From Episyrphus balteatus (taxonomy: Eukaryota > Arthropoda > Insecta > Diptera > Syrphidae), in NCBI RefSeq assembly GCF_945859705.1, contig NC_079138.1, positions 8,882,874-8,946,873 on the forward strand: DNA of 64,000 bases, given 5' to 3'. The position numbers and the translations under genes were made by a program. The notes under the pieces were generated by a model. The model was not told the DNA's origin and ran no database searches. It saw only the letters and a list, made by a program, of their open reading frames with translations. Positions 54,014 to 64,000 of the stretch are shown piece by piece (positions within the stretch are counted from its first letter, which is position 1; the number at the start of each line of letters is the position of its first letter).

Positions 54014-54520
54014 CCCTATTTACATTTACTCAGTTCAGTTTTGTATCTCGTGGCGGACGGTTGTCTTTGCTCCGATAAAATTGAATTTGTTGTCGTGATT
54101 GTTGCTTGTTGGTGGTTGTCGGTTTTTCCGAAGAAAGGTTTAGAGTCGGTATATTTTATTACGGATCAGTGAAGTTGTGCGCATCCCTTATAAACAGGTA
54201 TAAAATTATACCTGCTGTATTTTTGGTGCGGAAAAGATAATAAAAGTGGTGAAGTGCGAGGAATTAGCAAATTGCTGTTCCAGGAACACGAGTGCAGCTG
54301 GTGGCTATACAAATTTTAGAGCGTGGATTTGGGAAATTTAGTTTTCCAATTCCAGGAACTCATTTAAGTGGTTGGTGAGCGAATTTGTTGTTCTAGGAAC
54401 ACAAGTGCAGCTGTGTTGTTTTCGGTTTGTTCGGGAAATTGTGCGTTTATTGCTTCGTGCCGTGTACGTCCCTTTTTCGACGAATTGTTTTTCGATAGGT
54501 GAAGAAGGTTGGCCTTTGTG
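54014..54520 (+). promoter_or_regulatory. R1 5' UTR, piece D (unit 3)
   Basis: Same leader as 21597-22103; GCGCATCCC for GCGCGTCCC, shared with unit 4. Confidence 0.75.
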
Positions 54521-56141
54521 ATGGAAAAGGACAATAAAATGGTGTCGGTTTCTTCAGACTGCGACTCTGAAATTAATTTTTCAGGAGCGTCGTCGCAAAT
54601 AAAAAATAAAAAAAAGAAGTCAAAAGATTCGCGAGTGTCAGACTTTTTAAAAAGCAGTGACAGTGACGGCAAGAGCGAAGATGCTCTAAAGGCTGAAAAG
54701 GCTCGGGAAGCCAGGAAGGCCAGAAAGGCAGCCTTGGCTGTATATAAGGAAAAGTGTGTGTGAAGTGACTGAAGGAGAAATGGTGGAACAGAACGTGGAA
54801 GCCTGACAAGAAGACAAAGACGGAAATGGACATGGAGTCATCTGCCACCACGGGGGTTGAAAAACCCGGCGATGTGGTGGAGGTGAAGTTGCCTGAACAA
54901 ACTGCAGGCAAAGGTAAGGAAGTCTTTAAGTTTAATATTGAAAACAATATTGAGAAGTTAGTAAATGAAAGTAGGGAGGTTAAACAAGCAAAGGATAAGA
55001 TAGGGCAAAAGGACTCATTAGGAGTCTAGGTCTAGGAGAATAGGTGTCATAAAAGACAAGATGGTAGGATTGATTGCAGAGAAAAAAATAGATCCAGTTA
55101 GCATTGGGGAGATCATCATAATTACGCATGATTATGAAAAACTAGTTTTTGAGATAGCATGCGAAAATGAGAGGTTGAGAGGGCGACTAGAGGAAATCAA
55201 GAAATTAAATGTAGACAGGAAACAAATGTCAGTCTTGACTGCAACCCCAATCCCAGCCCCTCGCAAAGGGAAAATTTCGGTACCCCAGATGCAAATCTGT
55301 GGCCCAACGGGACCTTGGGTAAAGGTCCGGATGAGCCGGTTCCAACCTCCCAGAGGTTGTCTTATGCACAGAGGTTGATGCAGGTAGGGCCTTTGACCAC
55401 TCCCCCGGTCATCAAGGAGGCGAGGAAAACTTTTGCTTTGCAATTTAGTGCAAACGAAAAGAGAACTTCAAAGGAAGTTCAGAAGAAGGTTGCAGAGGAG
55501 ATAGCTCCTGTTCTTGGCGTGCGTGTACACGCAATTGAGAAGAATAGTGCAGGATATAGAGTGCTATTCCCTACTAGTAGGGAAAGATACTTAGCTATCA
55601 GAAATGATAAAATTCAGAAGGAAGGCTTAACAGCTGAAATCAAGAAGGAAATAAGGCCGAGACTCATCATTAGGAGAGTCAACAGGATGATTACATCCAC
55701 GGAATTTCTGGGGGAGCTTCACAAGCATAACCTAGAGGGCTTGAGAAGTCAAATTAATTACACCACCATGGGAGGGAAAGCTAGGGAGGGATGACACACT
55801 CAATGTCATCCTAGTGCAGCAAAAAAGTAACAGAGACTTTGAGAAACGTAGGTAGATGCTACATAAAGCACTATTCTTATAGGGTAGATGACCTTCCACT
55901 GGTCATGTCATGCTTCAGATGTTTGTGCCTGGACTATGTCCAAAGCCACTGCAAAGTGAATAATGTAGGCGTTGTGGACTTGCGGGCCATTTTGCACGCA
56001 GATGTATGAGGGATGTTCATTGTAGGGATTGTGCCTTCAAAGGTTACCCGGCAGGTCACGATATGTTGACACTTAGATGTCCTCTATATAAGGCAGCGGT
56101 AAATAGGGCGGCTTCAAGAATCTTAAATGGATTTACAAAAT
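54521..56141 (+). pseudogene. R1 ORF1, piece D (unit 3)
   Basis: Two deletions relative to unit 1: 62 bp after AALAV (shared with unit 4) and 59 bp after the VEA codons (unit 3 only). It keeps RLRGRLEEIKKLN, cut in units 1 and 2. Knuckles and the ORF1/ORF2 overlap are as in unit 1. Confidence 0.85.
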
Positions 56142-56315
56142 AACAACTCAGGTAAGGTCAGGATTGTTCAATTAAATTGTCAGGACGCATATAGGGCGAT
56201 AATAGATGTTGGGGTCTTTTTGTGCAACGCCAAGTGTAGCTTTGCGCTGTTGCAGGAACCTTATGTTTCCAATGGAAGTGTAAGGGGACTGCCAGCTGCA
56301 AGCCGATCATTCACC
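56127..56315 (+). pseudogene. R1 ORF2 endonuclease start (unit 3)
   Basis: Identical layout to 23815-24003, cut by (TAAAA)n at the same base. Confidence 0.9.
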
Positions 56316-56384
56316 AAAATAAAATAAAATAAAATAAAATAAAATAAAATAAAATAAAATAAAATAAAATAAAATAAAATAAAA
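56316..56384 (+). repeat. (TAAAA)n tract between units 3 and 4
   Basis: About 14 pentamers, much shorter than the 184-bp tract between units 1 and 2. Confidence 0.95.
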
Positions 56385-58253
56385 GAGAAAGAATTAAATT
56401 AAATATTAAATATAATACCCTCGTGGTACTTTCCTACGGCGGCGTTGGAAATTTTATATTTTGTTAAAGATAAAAATTTTATGAGCGAGGAAGAAATTTC
56501 AGGAACTCCAGAGTGTGTGAAAATGAGTGATGTTGATTTGATTGGTCTAAACGTCCGATTATGATGCGTTGGGCTACTTGTCGGACAAGGGTAAGGTACA
56601 AAAGTTCACCAAAAAAAGGGAGTTTCTTAATCGTTGGCATCTCACTGGTGTCAATTGGGACTTATATAGAGTTAATATCGAGCGTAGGGTCGTGTTAGTT
56701 TCTTTGCAAGAATTCATAGGGCGCTCAATTGATGGTAAAATTCAGTGGTTGAATAACAGTAATTGGGAAGTCAATGATAGGCTCCTCAAGAAATTCAGTA
56801 GGAAAACCCAAGGAAGATCAGATGGTGGACCTCTGAACTGACCGAGTTCCGTAGATTAGTCAGAAGATCAAGGATGAAATTCCAGAGGGCTAGGAGTTCA
56901 AGGCAATCAGATGTTGACCAGTTTAAGAGTGCTTATAGGCAAGTCCTTTCAGAATACAAGAGCATGCTAACTAGAGCAAAAGAAAGTGATTGGAACTCGT
57001 TTCTAGATATTAACAGGGATGGCCCATGGGGTCAACTTTTTAAAATCTGTAGAAAAAAGGATCAGGAAATAGGAGCTATCAGGGAAGGTGACATTGTTCT
57101 CCAAACCTGGAAAGATTGTATAGGAGCCTTAGTTAGAAATTTCTTCCCCAGGTCTGAGCTTCCAGCTGCCTCGTTGGCGAATGAGCAGATTGAAGCTCCT
57201 AAGTTAGAGAGAAATGAGGTGGAAATAGCAGTAGATAGACTTAGGGCGAGAAAATCCCCGGGATTTGACGGTAAAACAGGTGAGATGGTTATTGCTGTGT
57301 GGGAAGTTGTTCCAGAATACCTGATTGAACTCTACGCAAGTTGCATTAGGGAAAGCTATTTCCCAACTGATTGGAAGCATGCAAAGGTCATGACTCTCCT
57401 GAAGTCTCAGGACAAGCCGAACAGTGATCCGCGGTCATACCGCGGTATAAGTCTTCTCCCAGCCCTTGGAAAAGTGCTGGAGAGAATCATGATAGACAGA
57501 CTAATGGAAGTCATTACGGATCCATGTCCTTATCAATTTGGCTTCACTCCAGGACGCAGCGTTGAAGATGCATGGTCTCACGTGAGCACATGTGTCAGGG
57601 ACTCAACGTCTAAATATGTCTTAGGTATATTCATTGATTTTAAGGGTGCTTGTGATACTTTAGAATGGTCTAGGGTGGCAGACAAGCTGGCGTTAGTTAG
57701 TTGTAGGGATTAGCACTCTGGAAGAGCTATTTCACAGATAGAAGGGCGACAGTCATGCGAGCGCATGATAGTTTGTCGATAGAGTTCCAGAGAGGTTGTC
57801 CTCAGGGGTCAATAGGAGGGCCATACCTTTGGAATTTGATGATGGATTCGCTACTTGCAGATCTTAGCTCGGGTTTCAGCACTGGTCCTGACAACCACCA
57901 CGGCCCGTAGAAGTGTAGTGCTTTCGCCGATGACTTACTAGTCTTAGTCGAAGGTCAAGCACGACGAACACTTGAAACTGAAGGGAAGTTTGTTTTGGAA
58001 AAAGTGCGCGCATGGGGATCAAGTGTGGGTGTCGAACTCTCAATAGAGAAAACATTAATAATGCTCCTCAAGGGAAGATTGTCTGGCAATCGGCCTCCGT
58101 GCATTAGGATTGATAGGGATGCTGTTTCGGTGGGACCAGCATAAAATATGAAAAGGTCGTTAGATATCTTGGTATAACGGTTGGTGAGAGAATGAACTCC
58201 CTTCCCACTTGGGGAAAATAAACTCTTTGTAGCTTGTGTCACTTTTGGGGAAT
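56385..58253 (+). pseudogene. R1 piece A: leader, ORF1 start fused to ORF2 RT (unit 4)
   Basis: As in unit 1, with the same lesions. FLDINRDG replaces FLDRNRDG; HLTGVNW is shared with unit 3. Confidence 0.9.
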
Positions 58254-58691
58254 TTTGGTACCCTTTGGCGTGTGTTGTGTCGTGTCTCTTATAAGCAGGC
58301 ATAAAATTATACCTGCTGTATTTATGCCTGACCCTTCCCGGAAAGGTAAATAAAAAGTGGTGAAAGTGCGAGGAACAAACAAATTGCTGTTCCAGGAACA
58401 CATAAGTGCAGCTGGTGGTTATAAAGTATTAGAGCGAGGAACTGGAAAATTTTGTATTCCCATTCCAGGAACTCATTAAGTAGTTAAAACAGTTAAAACA
58501 GTGTGCGAGCAGATTGTTGTTCTGGGAACTCAAAGTGCAGCTGGGTTATTTTGAGAAATTGTGCGTCCATTGTTTTGTGCCGTGTACGTCCCATTTTCGG
58601 AGAATTGTTTGTCGGAAAATAAATAAAAATAATACCCTCGTGGTATTTTCCTACGGCGGTGGAAATTTTTATATTTTAAGAAGAACATTTT
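58254..58691 (+). promoter_or_regulatory. R1 5' UTR, piece B (unit 4)
   Basis: Same leader as 16475-16912. Confidence 0.75.
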
Positions 58692-59564
58692 ATGAGCGAG
58701 GAAGAAATTCCAAGAACTCCAAAGTGCGTGCTAAGTGTGGAAGTGAAAATGAGTGATATCAACTTAGTGGGTTTAACGTCCGATTGTGACGCGTTGGGCT
58801 ATGTATCGGACAAGGGGAAGAAAAAGAAACTCACTAAAAAAAGCCAATGCGAGTGACAGTGAAACGGTTAAGATGAATAAAGAAAATAAAGAAGGAAAGT
58901 CAGAAGAGGACGTTAGGACTAAATTCACCCAGTCGGTAGGTCCTGAACTAGGGAAGATTAGGGTCCACTCAATCGGCGCAAATAAGAAGGGCGAATTCGT
59001 TGTTAGGGTTCCTACGGAAAATGAAAGGGTAGGAATTTTGGATCATCCCAAAATGAAGGAGCTAGGTCTAACTGGGTAGTTCAGCACCAAATTAGGTCCA
59101 AAAGTTGTGATTAAGAGGAGTCTTAGGCAATTCAGTGTAGAAGCATTTGCTAGCGACCTCCATAGGAAGAATTTGGCCGACCTCAGTGAAGAGGAGTTTA
59201 AGAAGAATGTAAGGATAGTTTCAGAATGGAAAGTAGGAACGGGTTTCGTAGATGTCATCATTGAAAGTAGCGAAAGCATTTTTAAGTTCTTCATGGCCGC
59301 CAGAAGAGTATTTATTAAATACTCTTCATTTGAAGTTACAGAACTTCCGGCAATCCCTAATTGCAGGAGATGCTTGGCCACAAATCACATGTTCGCTAGG
59401 TGCAAAGCGAGGGATATTGTTTGCAGGAATTGTGGAAACGAGGGGCACATCGCCAGAATGCGCACCAAGGCTATTCATTGAAGGGACTGTGCAAAGAACG
59501 GTTGGGTGGCAGGGCACGAGATATTGTCAGACAAGTGTCCTTGGTATAAGGACCAGGTAGCTAG
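58692..59564 (+). pseudogene. R1 ORF1, piece B (unit 4)
   Basis: Same as unit 3, with both knuckle regions retained. Confidence 0.85.
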
Positions 59565-59585
59565 GAGGGGAAGTCGATTCTAAAC

Positions 59586-60489
59586 ATGAAGGTACAATTA
59601 ATCCAATTAAATTGTCAGGGCGCATATAGGGCGATAATAGATGTTGGGGTCTTTTTGTGCAACGCCAAGTGTAGCTTTGCGCTGTTGCAGGAACCTTATT
59701 TTTCCAATGGAAGCCTAAGGGGACTGCCAGCTGCAATGCGATCATTCACCAACAGGAGTGGCAGTGCTGCTATTGTGGTGAATCATGTAAACACGGGAGC
59801 GTTATTAGTGTGTGAAAGTGAGTATGGTCTAAGTGTGTGCGTGGAAGGTGAGTTTTTTAGGATGTATCTTTACAGTGTTTACTGCAAATTCTCTGAAGAA
59901 ATTCAACAATATATAGGTTTCATGAATAGGGTGTTAGAGTAAGTGGGAAGCGATTCTCTAATTTTCGGAACTGATGCCAACGCAATTTCCATCCGCGTGG
60001 TTCTCAAAAATGAGGGGACATTCTTCCGAATCTCGTAAAATTAGCAGGGGAGTTGAGCTAACGGAGTGGATGGTTGAAAGAAATGTGTACAGCATCAATC
60101 AACCGAGCGAGCTGTACACATTTCATAGTACAAATGGGAAGAGTGACATCGACGTGACACTGGTGAATGGTGCAGCAGACAGCTCGTTCAGCTTTCACTG
60201 GACAATTCTCGGGGGAAGAGGGGTGAGTAACCACAACAAAGTTATCGTTGAGATTACTCCCCTTACCGAAACTCGGGGTGTCCTGGGGGATCTGAATGAG
60301 AGGCGCTGGCAACTGAACAATGTCAATTGGACGTTGAATCAGGAGCTAATCAAAGCCAGACTTGAGTCAATGCCACTCAGTGTGTTTGAGGATTTAAGCA
60401 TCGATGTGAAACTCGTTCGCTTAAATGAGTGTGTGTGGGATGATAACGATCTTCCCTTTCGGAAATTTCGTAAGGAAAACCTTTCAGCG
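59586..60489 (+). pseudogene. R1 ORF2 endonuclease and linker start, colinear except for one stop (unit 4)
   Basis: In units 1-3 the N and C halves of the endonuclease are separated by an extra R1 leader. Here they are continuous: the TAA stop (59940-59942) is followed directly by GSDSLIFGTDAN and, after an extra C at about 59990, by WFSKMRGHSSES, TNGKSDIDVTLVNG and GRGVSNHNKVIVEI. It is either the precursor state or a loop-out product. Confidence 0.85.
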
Positions 60490-62763
60490 ACTAATGGCCC
60501 ATTTAGGCAAAAGTGTTTGCAATATTCATTCTTCGGGTGGGTCTATAATGAAAAACTTTTAGATCACTGGATTCAAAAATGTTTGGAGCTCGAGTATTTG
60601 AAAAAAATTTCAATTTAGGTTATTGGTGTGCCTTATAGAGCAAGTCAAAGTTAATAATTCTTTTATTATGAAAAAAAAATCTGTTTTTTATTTTTTTTTC
60701 TTAGCTTCTAAAACGTTTTGATTTTTATTTTTTTCAAATGCTATGGTAATTATTTAAACCAAAATTAAAAAAAAAAAAAGTAAAAAATTATTATTTAATT
60801 GTTTAATTTAATGTTTTTTGAAACACTGTTTTTTGCACACTTTTTCGACTTCAAATTGCATAGCTGATTCAAAATCCTTATATATTTCTTAATAAAAATC
60901 CAAAAGCTCAGCTGCGTCCTTTTGCATTCAACTGAGCTAGAGCGATTTGATTTGATAAGGTCAGTCATTTTTTCTACATTTTTTTTTCATGTGTGAAAAT
61001 CAAATCTTGGAAAATTAGAGTTCTTTGTTTTGTGTGTGGTGGATTTCAATAACATGATTTTTTATTTAAAAGGAAAAACATATTTTATGTATATTTATTA
61101 CCTAATTTTGTTTGAAAGGGTTTTATAGCTAATTTCTTTTAAACCTCTTATACAACTTTTAATTAATTATGCATTTATTGTTGGGAAGATATCATTAAAT
61201 TCCATTCAAGTACTTTAATTAATAAGTGTTTTTTACCGGATTTAAGAATTTTCTAATATTTTAATATAAAATAAACAAATAGTTTTCATGGGATGTCATA
61301 AAATTATAAGTAATAAAAGGATTTGAATATTTTTTAGTGCTGGTATTTATTTTTAAGGTATAAAAAGATGAAACACTTAGATGAAATTATCATTTAAAGT
61401 TTTAAAGAGCAGTCGCATAGTTGAAAAAAAATATTTAAAATGGATACATCGCATAACAATTTGTTTGATGATTGACGGAAATTTTTTAAACGAATTGACA
61501 GAAACAAAGTCTACGCGGTCATGTCCGATATTCAGAAGGACACAGAAAAGCTTCAACAATCATGATGAATCAAATGAGGATGAACATAACTTCCAATATG
61601 GAATATCTCCACTGCATGCTAGAATCAGATGCATGGAATTTATTTTGAAACTTGCGTATACCCTTCGATAAGAAGAACAAGATTTTCATGAATCTATTGG
61701 GAATAAGGAGATGGAAAAGAGAAGAAAACAAGCGATCCAAACGCGTTTTCGAGATGAGCTTTGACTTGATGTGGATAAACCAAAGCAAGGCTATGGAAAT
61801 ACTAATAATGGAAACACTTCAAGGAGAACAATTAGATGAAACGGCTCGAATAACTAGAGTCAATGGAGAAGTTATTATGATGCTGAAAATAATACCTACT
61901 GAATGTTTTGAATTGCAGGGAAGTGGTGAATGCAGTTAAATTTGGAGACTATACTAAGAAAACAGCAGAGCTTCTAAAAAAAAGTATCCTGAAAAACTAC
62001 TCACGCCTACTCTTCACAAAATATTGGTCCATAGTCAAAATATCATCGAATATCAATCACTTCTACTTGGAGAACTGTCAGAAGAAGCCCAGGAGTGCAA
62101 AATTAAAGACTACAAGAAGTACAGATAAAATACGTGCAAAGTTTTAAGGATTAGGCAGAATGAAGACCTATTTAACATGCTTGCAACCTAATTGGATACA
62201 CTTATTTCTTCCTTAAGGCATGTAAGAAACCAAAAAGATCTGAAAGAGCAATACTCTCCAGAAATGATGAGTTTATTACAAATTACCCCGGACTTAGATG
62301 ATAGTTTAAAAAAAAAACTAGTGTTTTTTATATGTCAATTTGTTACTTTTATCTTTTTCCACAGTTTGACTTCTAATATATTACTGAAATACATTATAAA
62401 TGTACTCTTCTATACAGAAAAATAAAAAATTGCATACAAATTAAAAAAAAAAAATAAAAAAAATTCTCCCCACTGTTTCACTCGAATTGGTTCCTTTCCT
62501 TTTTCCCCACTGTGTCACTTAACTCAGATTACTTCAGAAATTGATTTTTGACGATTGTATATCAAAATACCATTATGTTTACAACCTTATCTAAAACTTC
62601 TTACTTTAACACCAAATTCTGAAACACCCTGTAAAGTTTTTTTTTGAAACTCACAATTTCCATAGCCTTGGAAATTTCCTTCAAGATACAAATTTGTGGC
62701 GATATCTTTATTTGTTTAGAAGATATTAATTTTGCAAGCAAAAAAGTCAAAACGGGCCACTGT
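60490..62763 (+). mobile_element. Degenerate DNA transposon in R1 ORF2 (unit 4)
   Basis: Ends at TGGCCCATTT (60495) and the inverted end (62750-62759); decayed protein at about 61440-62309. Confidence 0.75.
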
Positions 62764-63027
62764 GAGGCGTCTGATGGAAATTTTTCCGAACTAAGGACAG
62801 AATTTAGGCGGAAAACGGCTGAATATAAGCAAATGTTATATTCAGCCAAGGAAGAAAATTGGCGGTCTTTCGCGGTTTATCGCATTTGCAGGGAAGGAAA
62901 GTTTCTTCGATAGGTAGCATTAAAAAGGGAAGTGTGACCCATACTACTTGGGATAATTGTGTTGGGGCGTTGATGAGGTCCTTTTTTCCTAGATCGCGTA
63001 CAAGAATAGATCCATCAGAGAGACCTT
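62764..63027 (+). pseudogene. R1 ORF2 linker fragment (unit 4)
   Basis: Carries the 30-bp deletion also present in units 1 and 2. Confidence 0.85.
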
Positions 63028-63534
63028 CCCTATTTACATTTACTCAGTTCAGTTTTGTATCTCGTGGCGGACGGTTGTCTTTGCTCCGATAAAATTGAAT
63101 TTGTTGTCGTGATTGTTGCTTGTTGGTGGTTGTCGGTTTTTCCGAAGAAAGGTTTAGAGTCGGTATATTTTATTACGGATCAGTGAAGTTGTGCGCATCC
63201 CTTATAAACAGGTATAAAATTATACCTGCTGTATTTTTGGTGCGGAAAAGATAATAAAAGTGGTGAAGTGCGAGGAATTAGCAAATTGCTGTTCCAGGAA
63301 CACGAGTGCAGCTGGTGGCTATACAAATTTTAGAGCGTGGATTTGGGAAATTTAGTTTTCCAATTCCAGGAACTCATTTAAGTGGTTGGTGAGCGAATTT
63401 GTTGTTCTAGGAACACAAGTGCAGCTGTGTTGTTTTCGGTTTGTTCGGGAAATTGTGCGTTTATTGCTTCGTGCCATGTACGTCCCTTTTTCGACGAATT
63501 GTTTTTCGATAGGTGAAGAAGGTTGGCCTTTGTG
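63028..63534 (+). promoter_or_regulatory. R1 5' UTR, piece D (unit 4)
   Basis: Same leader as 21597-22103; GCCATGTACG for GCCGTGTACG in this copy. Confidence 0.75.
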
Positions 63535-64000
63535 ATGGAAAAGGACAATAAAATGGTGTCGGTTTCTTCAGACTGCGACTCTGAAATTAATTTTTCAGGA
63601 GCGTCGTCGCAAATAAAAAATAAAAAAAAGAAGTCAAAAGATTCGCGAGTGTCAGACTTTTTAAAAAGCAGTGACAGTGACGGCAAGAGCGAAGATGCTC
63701 TAAAGGCTGAAAAGGCTCGGGAAGCCAGGAAGGCCAGAAAGGCAGCCTTGGCTGTATATAAGGAAAAGTGTGTGTGAAGTGACTGAAGGAGAAATGGTGG
63801 AACAGAACGTGGAAGCCATGGAGGTGGAGGATATATCCCTTAAAAGAGCGAGAAAGAACTCCCTGGAGGGAAAAACTGACAAGAAGACAAAGACGGAAAT
63901 GGACATGGAGTCATCTGCCACCACGGGGGTTGAAAAACCCGGCGATGTGGTGGAGGTGAAGTTGCCTGAACAAACTGCAGGCAAAGGTAAGGAAGTCTTT
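63535..64000 (+). pseudogene. R1 ORF1, piece D (unit 4), cut by the window end
   Basis: MEKDNKMVSVSSDCDS..., with the 62-bp deletion after AALAV shared with unit 3 but without unit 3's 59-bp deletion. Continues beyond the window. Confidence 0.85.

Larger units (their letters stand above)
46943..56384 (+). repeat. Higher-order R1 mosaic repeat, unit 3 (9,442 bp)
   Basis: Same order of parts and joints as units 1 and 2. It retains 30 bp of ORF2 and 16 bp of ORF1 (near 55179) deleted elsewhere, but has its own 59-bp deletion in ORF1 near 54803. Confidence 0.95.
56385..64000 (+). repeat. Higher-order R1 mosaic repeat, unit 4 (runs off the window)
   Basis: Same order of parts except that the piece C leader is absent, a 388-bp difference near 59941. 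Confidence 0.95.

Overview
The window looks like repeat-dense, probably heterochromatic or rDNA-adjacent DNA of a higher fly (cyclorrhaphan dipteran). The reasons are very high A+T, 28S rRNA fragments that read like fly 28S, R1- and R2-clade non-LTR retrotransposons (the two classic 28S parasites of arthropods), a Ty3/gypsy element with a tRNA-Lys primer site, and insect CR1-like fragments. I see no intact host protein gene. Nearly every protein-like reading frame is a broken piece of a mobile element. The organism call is an inference; no species can be named.

Layout. 1-4.4 kb: A+T-rich DNA with a 474-bp fold-back element, a tRNA-like pol III promoter and a degenerate minisatellite. 4.46-10.48 kb: a Ty3/gypsy element (partial LTR, tRNA-Lys PBS, long leader, gag, -1 frameshift signal, pol) truncated before RNase H. 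Its gag is split by a 1,098-bp hAT-like palindromic insertion with an 8-bp target duplication. 10.48-13.55 kb: a (TAAAA)n tract, an R1 5' UTR scrap, 474 bp of 28S rRNA, then an R2 element at its canonical 28S site, carrying an HDV-like ribozyme core. 13.55-14.6 kb: R1 5' UTR, then (TTTTA)n - 89-bp spacer - (TAAAA)n.

14.6-33.5 kb and 46.9-64.0 kb: four head-to-tail copies of a 9.3-9.6-kb higher-order repeat. Each complete unit is a mosaic of four truncated R1 pieces, all on the + strand and each with its own R1 5' UTR. A degenerate DNA transposon of about 2.3 kb sits inside one R1 ORF2. In units 1 and 3, and at the unit 3/4 boundary, a (TAAAA)n tract closes the unit. Unit 2 is cut by two minus-strand non-LTR fragments (33.5-35.5 kb), and unit 4 runs off the window.

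35.5-41.2 kb: two less damaged R1 copies joined head to tail, with a trace of the 28S R1 target at the junction. 41.255-41.454 kb: a 200-N gap. 41.9-46.4 kb, minus strand: a second R2-lineage element (R2b), a 28S fragment, and an inverted relative of the first R2 carrying the same 15-bp 5'-junction duplication. 46.4-46.9 kb: a second copy of the (TTTTA)n-spacer-(TAAAA)n block, leading into unit 3.

The parts do not form a pathway. The window records repeated insertion of rDNA-specific retrotransposons, their displacement from rDNA with pieces of 28S, and amplification of an R1 mosaic into a satellite-like array.
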